Position numbers and translations under genes: made by a program. A model generated the notes under the pieces. It did not search any database. It saw nothing but the letters and a program-made list of their open reading frames with translations, and was not told the origin of the DNA. 9,966 bases of DNA, taken from contig JAJYAS010000072.1 in NCBI GenBank assembly GCA_021779415.1, forward strand, positions 1-9,966, given 5' to 3'. Origin of the DNA: Bacillota bacterium. GTDB taxonomy: Bacteria; Bacillota_B; Desulfitobacteriia; Desulfitobacteriales; Desulfitobacteriaceae. Below, in pieces: positions 6,961 to 9,966 of this stretch (within the stretch, counting starts at the first letter, position 1; each line of letters begins with the position of its first letter).

Positions 6961-7001
6961 TCTTTAATATAAAAAATGCTTTTTATATTATGTCTTAAAG
7001 A
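6961..7001. repeat. AT-rich nested inverted repeat upstream of hepT
   Basis: TAATATAAAAA (6965-6975) and TTTTTATATTA (6980-6990) are exact reverse complements around the loop ATGC. Outside them TCTTTAA (6961-6967, sharing three bases) and TTAAAGA (6995-7001) are again reverse complements. The element sits 22-62 bases before the hepT start, so it may be an operator or a 5'-leader stem-loop. The absence of GC pairs in the inner stem makes it weak as a terminator. Confidence 0.5.
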
Positions 7002-7008
7002 TAACGAT

Positions 7009-7037
7009 AGGATACCTAACTATAAAATGTTTTCCAA
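7009..7037 (-). promoter_or_regulatory. Candidate hepT promoter
   Basis: Read on the - strand, TTGGAA (7037-7032), 17 bases, then TATCCT (7014-7009) fits housekeeping spacing. Transcription would then begin near 7002, right at the edge of the inverted repeat 6961-7001, and place it in the leader. The -10 box is imperfect. Confidence 0.3.
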
Positions 7038-7039
7038 TC

Positions 7040-7194
7040 TATTACATTTTGATAAGCGGATTTAGAGATTGATCTAACTTTCGATGTTAAGCAAATAAAA
7101 TGAGTAGGAATAATGGTTCAGGGAAATCTAAAGTGTATGAACGAAATAGAATAGGTTCATTACAGAAAAAAGAAAAGTCGGGGAGGAATATTAA
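7040..7194 (+). promoter_or_regulatory. Intergenic leader of the 66-aa gene, with a short inverted repeat
   Basis: No gene or convincing promoter boxes are visible. ATGAAC (7137-7142) and GTTCAT (7155-7160) form a 6-base inverted repeat with a 12-base spacer, about 35 bases before the start codon of the next gene. It could be an operator; chance is possible. Confidence 0.2.
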
Positions 7195-7395
7195 ATGGGC
7201 AACGAAAATATAGAGGAACATGCTTCTCAATTGAATCGACAGCCTTGGGAGCCAGCCGGGGTTGTAAGTGTTAGTAATGATAATAAAACACCAAATTACG
7301 GTAAAGACGATCGTAAAAATGCCAAAGGTGGAATGCTTTCATTAGAGGTCGAGGAAGTATTTCATAACAAAGGAATCATGGAAGGAAATCAATAA
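7195..7395 (+). CDS. Small hypothetical protein (66 aa)
   Basis: I do not recognise this 66-residue protein. It is hydrophilic, has no cysteine, signal peptide or membrane helix, and is rich in N, E, K and G. The first half contains RQPWEPAGVVSVSNDN (15-30) and the second half a possible strand/helix GMLSLEVEEVF (46-56). Support for expression is a strong SD GGGGAGG (7180-7186), nine bases ahead of the ATG, an isolated position, and a stem-loop shortly after the stop (7416-7448). The codon use looks like that of its neighbours. In a spore former such small soluble proteins are sometimes spore proteins, but nothing here identifies it as one. Confidence 0.6.
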   Translation: MGNENIEEHASQLNRQPWEPAGVVSVSNDNKTPNYGKDDRKNAKGGMLSLEVEEVFHNKGIMEGNQ

Positions 7396-7415
7396 CAACC
7401 AATGGGTCGCTATAA

Positions 7416-7448
7416 AAAGCCGGTGCCTCCAAATGAAGCACCGGCTTT
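7416..7448. terminator. Bidirectional-looking stem-loop between the small gene and the exporter
   Basis: AAAGCCGGTGC (7416-7426) and GCACCGGCTTT (7438-7448) pair perfectly over 11 bp with an 11-base loop. On the + strand only three Ts follow the stem before CCC. On the - strand the stem is followed by TTTTTATA, a better U tract. It may end both the 66-aa gene and - strand transcription from the MFS gene. Confidence 0.8.
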
Positions 7449-7542
7449 CCCTAAGATGAGAGAACTTCTGATGTAGTATACGTAAGTCAAAGGGTATTTG
7501 TACGTGTTTGCAGGGTAGACTATACGTTGAGGTGAGGATGTT

Positions 7543-7662
7543 ATGCCTAAAAATAGTTTATGGAAAGAACTAATTAAACCAACGATATACGCATATATTT
7601 TGGCTTGCGCAATTCCAGCCAGTTTTGCAGGCGTGTATTACATATATAATGTTTATTTTTAG
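7543..7662 (+). CDS. Small single-helix membrane protein (39 aa)
   Basis: This is a short open frame encoding 39 residues: a polar, basic start (MPKNSLWKELIK) followed by one hydrophobic segment (about 13-38: TIYAYILACAIPASF, then GVYYIYNVYF). It would be a one-pass membrane peptide. The SD GAGGTGAGG (7529-7537) directly before ATG 7543 is very good, which is the main reason to believe it. It ends 18 bases before the convergent MFS stop. I do not recognise a family. Possible roles, such as a regulator of a membrane protein or a spore-membrane peptide, are only guesses. Confidence 0.55.
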   Translation: MPKNSLWKELIKPTIYAYILACAIPASFAGVYYIYNVYF

Positions 7663-7680
7663 ATCGCACAGAGCAATTGT

Positions 7681-8943
7681 TTAATCTTCTTTGAGAAATT
7701 GCAGCTTGGTGGCATTTGGGTTGTTCTTAAAAAAGAGCTTCAATAATGCAATTAAAACAATGGTCAATACTCCACTGAGGAAAAACGAGGTGTTTGCCCC
7801 GTATTTATCAGTTGTTATACCAGCAAACAAATTTCCAATCGGAGTTGCCCCTGCAAAGACTAAGGAATAGACGCTCATGACCCTTCCACGGTACTCATCT
7901 TTGGCCGTCATCTGCAGCGTTGAATTTGCCGTTGTGCTGAACCAGATATTAAATATGCCCGTAATAACTAATAAGATTGCTGTATAATAATAGACCGTTG
8001 TGATGCTTACTAATATTAACATTAGGGAGACCATCACACCACTGCCCACCAAAACTTTGAGTTTAGGGCCTGATTTGCTATTGACAGAAACCATCAATGC
8101 CCCCAATAATGATCCTAATCCTAAGGCAGACATTAACAATCCATAAATCTTTTCGCCTTGATGAAGTACGTTTTTACTAAAAACCGGAATTAGGACATTA
8201 AAGTTGAATACGAAAACTCCTATTATTAAAACCAGCAAAATTGTCTGTAGTAATGATGGCTCACTGGCTATATATATTAAGCCGTCCTTTATTTCTTTCA
8301 CGATCGTATTGGAGACTTTTCTTCTTACATAGGGATTCACTTTTATTTTGAATAAGCTCATGAGCACAGCTAAAAAGCTTAATCCATTTAAGAAAAAACA
8401 CCAGCCAGCGCCCAAAGAAGCCATTACTAAAGCACCTATGGCGGGGCCAATTATTCTCGCTAAATTAAAGGTGGCAGAGTTTAAGGCAATCGCGTTCATT
8501 AAATCCTCTTTGCCCGCCATCTCAATCGTGAAGGCCTGTCTTGTAGGCATATCAATTGTATTTGTAAAGCCTAAAATCAAGGCTAGAATAAGAACATAGC
8601 CATATCTTACTGTGTGGGTGAAGACTAGAGCAGATAAAGAAAAGGCTAGAATCATAGAGAGAAATTGAGTGATTAATAGTATTTTTTTCTTGGGATACTT
8701 ATCGATAACTACGCCGGCGAATAAGGAAAAGATCGTGATCGGTAAAAATTGAACAGCTCCTAATAAACCTAAGAGTAGTGGAGAGCCAGTTAAAGAAAAC
8801 ACAAGCCATGTTTGCCCAATATTTTGCATCCAAGTACCTATCAAAGAAATGCATTGCCCGAACCAATAAATGCGAAAATTCACATGGATTAGTGCGGGGA
8901 AACTACGGTTAACCACCCTTTGTGGATATTCAAATATCTTCAT
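7681..8943 (-). CDS. MFS transporter, MFS_3 family (EntS-like exporter)
   Basis: This 420-residue integral membrane protein has about 12 hydrophobic segments. It carries the major facilitator motif A between helices 2 and 3 (FAGVVIDKYPKKK, about 75-87), the MFS_3-type DMPTRQAF (131-138) and the helix-5 region LARIIGPAIGALV (161-173). Related transporters export siderophores, macrolides or other small molecules by proton antiport; the substrate here is unknown. ATG 8943 is preferred over the GTG at 8952 because the GTG is part of the SD AAAAAAGGTG (8959-8950 on this strand). The gene is divergent from an FMN-reductase-like gene across 144 bases, so the two may share control or function. No regulator gene adjoins. 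Base composition looks more AT-rich than the heme genes, which could hint at separate origin, but this was judged by eye. Confidence 0.9.
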   Translation of the reverse strand: MKIFEYPQRVVNRSFPALIHVNFRIYWFGQCISLIGTWMQNIGQTWLVFSLTGSPLLLGLLGAVQFLPITIFSLFAGVVIDKYPKKKILLITQFLSMILAFSLSALVFTHTVRYGYVLILALILGFTNTIDMPTRQAFTIEMAGKEDLMNAIALNSATFNLARIIGPAIGALVMASLGAGWCFFLNGLSFLAVLMSLFKIKVNPYVRRKVSNTIVKEIKDGLIYIASEPSLLQTILLVLIIGVFVFNFNVLIPVFSKNVLHQGEKIYGLLMSALGLGSLLGALMVSVNSKSGPKLKVLVGSGVMVSLMLILVSITTVYYYTAILLVITGIFNIWFSTTANSTLQMTAKDEYRGRVMSVYSLVFAGATPIGNLFAGITTDKYGANTSFFLSGVLTIVLIALLKLFFKNNPNATKLQFLKED

Positions 8944-8963
8944 GAGAAACACCTTTTTTAGTA

Positions 8964-8972
8964 ATTATAACA
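8964..8972 (-). promoter_or_regulatory. Extended -10 promoter of the MFS gene
   Basis: On the - strand TGTTATAAT reads as a perfect TATAAT box with the TGn extension. It lies about 20 bases before the start codon, leaving room for a short leader with the SD. A -35 box is weak (T-rich), as is usual for extended -10 promoters. Confidence 0.5.
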
Positions 8973-9020
8973 TATTATGAGCAATGGAAAAAACCTGATC
9001 CTAACTTACCAAGTAACCCC

Positions 9021-9049
9021 TTCCAGGGACATTATATTCCTGATACAAT
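9021..9049 (+). promoter_or_regulatory. Candidate promoter of the FMN-reductase-like gene
   Basis: TACAAT (9044-9049) is preceded by TGA (9041-9043), an extended -10 arrangement, and by a weak TTCCAG (9021-9026) at 17 bases. It points away from the MFS promoter, giving a compact divergent control region. Confidence 0.4.
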
Positions 9050-9087
9050 AAGATAATATTAATGAAGAGCGTAAAGGATTGAAAAAG

Positions 9088-9651
9088 ATGAATGTCATGA
9101 TTTTTACAAGTAGCCCGAATATTGATGGGTTGACAGCTGCCTGTGGCAGAGCTGCCCAAACAGGTTCAGAAGAGGCCGGTGCACGAGTCGTCATGGTAAA
9201 CTTAAATAAGCAACGAATTGGTCAATGCAAGGCTTGTGGGAACGGCTGGGGTCCTTGTCGTGACAAACACGAGTGTCAAGTGCAGGATGATTTTCAAGGA
9301 TTACATGCCTCTATGGCTGGGATGGATGCTTATATTATAATAACACCAGTCTATTGGGGAGAAATGAGTGAATCGGCGAAGGGATTTTTTGATCGCTTGC
9401 GTCGGTGCGAGGCCTTGAAAAAAGATAGGAACTTATTACAGGGGAAATCTGTCATAGCTGTAGCAGCAGCAGGCGGGTCTGGTAACGGGCTAACAACTTG
9501 TCTCACCTCCATGGAGAGATTCTTAGCCCATGTCAAAGCCGAAAAATTCGACCTGATAGGGGTTACCCAAAAGAATAGAGGGTACAAACTCGATACAATT
9601 TTGAAGGCTGCAAGAGAAATGGTCACTGTTTCGAATCGAGAGGGCGAGTAA
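9088..9651 (+). CDS. Flavodoxin-fold FMN reductase / iron-sulfur-flavoprotein-like protein
   Basis: This 187-residue protein has the NADPH-dependent FMN reductase (flavodoxin-like) fold. The first strand and FMN phosphate loop are MNVMIFTSSPNIDGLT (1-16), a second strand and flavin loop are at YIIITPVYWGEMSES (about 82-96), and a third glycine-rich loop is AAAGGSGNG (about 132-140). Between strands 2 and 3 are four cysteines (47, 50, 57, 63) in the pattern Cx2Cx6Cx5C just before DDF. Iron-sulfur flavoproteins of anaerobes place a 4Fe-4S-binding cysteine cluster in this region, but with tighter spacing, so cluster binding is plausible rather than certain. ATG 9088 is preferred over TTG 9079, since AAAGGA (9073-9078) is a proper SD for the ATG. 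It probably shuttles electrons or reduces quinones, oxygen or xenobiotics in the cytosol. Divergence from an exporter would fit a detoxification pair. Confidence 0.8.
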   Translation: MNVMIFTSSPNIDGLTAACGRAAQTGSEEAGARVVMVNLNKQRIGQCKACGNGWGPCRDKHECQVQDDFQGLHASMAGMDAYIIITPVYWGEMSESAKGFFDRLRRCEALKKDRNLLQGKSVIAVAAAGGSGNGLTTCLTSMERFLAHVKAEKFDLIGVTQKNRGYKLDTILKAAREMVTVSNREGE

Positions 9652-9685
9652 ATAAGTGCATAGGGGTAAAGACACGGTCGTTATT

Positions 9686-9741
9686 AACGAAGGAAAAGTC
9701 AGCGAAAGTCCAAGAGACTGGTTGCTGGCTTTCTTTTCGTT
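9686..9741 (+). terminator. Long terminator-like hairpin after the FMN-reductase-like gene
   Basis: The arms 9686-9703 and 9724-9741 pair along 18 positions with three G-U wobbles and one mismatch. AGTC (9707-9710) and GACT (9716-9719) extend the structure into the loop. The core GTCAGC/GCTGGC is followed by TTTCTTTT, which can act as U tract. It starts 35 bases after the stop codon. Confidence 0.6.
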
Positions 9742-9807
9742 ATCCTCCATGTGATAAATTGATTATGCTCATACCGTCTGCCTATATTAAAAACAGTAGC
9801 CTTCATC

Positions 9808-9813
9808 TATAAT
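9808..9813 (+). promoter_or_regulatory. Candidate -10 box of the last gene
   Basis: A perfect TATAAT hexamer stands about 95 bases before the ATG at 9907 and six bases ahead of a 14-bp palindrome. The corresponding -35 position (about 9785-9790) has no good match, so the promoter may need an activator or may lie elsewhere. Confidence 0.3.
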
Positions 9814-9818
9814 GAAAA

Positions 9819-9832
9819 AAATAACGTTATTT
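9819..9832. repeat. Perfect 14-bp palindrome AAATAACGTTATTT
   Basis: The sequence equals its own reverse complement. It falls where transcription from the TATAAT at 9808 would begin, a common location for a repressor operator. Confidence 0.4.
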
Positions 9833-9846
9833 GAAAAATAATCAGG

Positions 9847-9863
9847 TCAATAAAGTTTATTGA
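9847..9863. repeat. Perfect 17-bp inverted repeat TCAATAAA-G-TTTATTGA
   Basis: Two 8-base arms are exact reverse complements around a single G, 43 bases before the start codon of the last gene. The dyad length suits a dimeric regulator. It does not match the FNR or Rex consensus. Confidence 0.5.
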
Positions 9864-9906
9864 AGGGTAAGATAGAGTCGGAAAAGATTTATGGGAGGGG
9901 TGCCTT

Positions 9907-9966
9907 ATGAAAAGTTTAGTGGCAGGGCTCATCAAATTTAGAACTCAAGACTATGAAGAGCATAAG
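9907..9966 (+). CDS. Start of a probable beta-carbonic anhydrase (3'-truncated by window end)
   Basis: Only the first 20 codons are present, beginning MKSLVAGLIKF and ending in acidic/basic residues including an EEH. This pattern (short start, then GL-x-KF) resembles the N-terminus of beta-class carbonic anhydrases, which interconvert CO2 and bicarbonate with a zinc site. The zinc-binding cysteine/histidine motifs would be further downstream, so the call rests on a very short stretch. The start is convincing: GGGAGGGG (9893-9900) lies six bases before the ATG. The upstream 95 bases hold a TATAAT and two palindromes, so the gene may be tightly regulated. Confidence 0.5.
   Translation, partial: MKSLVAGLIKFRTQDYEEHK

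Noticed and set aside
8348..8599. 83-aa + strand frame opposite the MFS gene
   Set aside because: Its lysine/alanine-rich composition mirrors membrane helices on the other strand; no SD.
9656..9754. 32-codon GTG frame after the FMN-reductase-like gene
   Set aside because: It runs through the terminator-like hairpin and lacks a well-placed SD.
9847..9863. FNR- or Rex-type operator
   Set aside because: The dyad TCAATAAA-G-TTTATTGA does not match TTGAT-N4-ATCAA or the TTGTGAA-type Rex box, so no regulator is named.
1..9966. CRISPR arrays, insertion sequences, tRNA or rRNA genes, phage or toxin-antitoxin modules
   Set aside because: No regularly spaced repeats, transposase-like proteins, tRNA-like cloverleafs or paired small toxin/antitoxin genes were seen by eye.

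Overview
The window looks like a chromosomal segment of a Gram-positive, strictly anaerobic, spore-forming clostridium of the Desulfosporosinus/Desulfitobacterium type (Peptococcaceae). The clues are siroheme-dependent (alternative) heme genes, a small CxxCH cytochrome, purine-rich Shine-Dalgarno (SD) sites with ATG/TTG starts, long-chain prenyl and DUF2600 terpene enzymes, and moderate GC. The assignment is inference from gene content; no rRNA or other marker gene is present.

Left part (1-4400, all + strand): the 3' end of a radical SAM/SPASM heme-synthesis protein (NirJ2/AhbD-like), a fused two-domain siroheme decarboxylase (AhbA-AhbB in one chain), hemL (glutamate-1-semialdehyde aminomutase), a membrane-anchored protein with two c-type heme motifs, and a Clp-fold serine proteinase of the SDH_sah family. 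These genes are tightly spaced and end at a clear intrinsic terminator (4373-4400). Together they cover the entry to tetrapyrrole synthesis (HemL makes 5-aminolevulinate) and the late steps from siroheme towards heme b. The small cytochrome is a plausible consumer of the heme.

Middle part (4401-6939): a monocistronic tatA with its own strong terminator, then two convergent isoprenoid genes whose stop codons overlap. One is a DUF2600 protein (YtpB/tetraprenyl-beta-curcumene-synthase family, + strand) and the other a long-chain trans-polyprenyl diphosphate synthase (HepT-like, - strand). In Bacillus these two families act in sequence to make C35 terpenes; HepT-type enzymes also make the menaquinone side chain.

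Right part (6940-9966): an AT-rich spacer with a nested inverted repeat; two small unrecognised genes (66 aa, and a 39 aa one-helix protein); an MFS_3-type exporter (- strand) divergent from an FMN-reductase/iron-sulfur-flavoprotein-like gene (+ strand); a long terminator-like hairpin; and the first 20 codons of a gene that resembles a beta-carbonic anhydrase, preceded by two perfect palindromes.

I saw no CRISPR array, insertion sequence, tRNA, rRNA or phage gene. No single spectacular new system is evident. The observations most worth checking are the AhbAB fusion with a G8 run in its linker, the DUF2600/HepT pair in an anaerobe, the proteinase in a heme operon, and the palindromic control regions.
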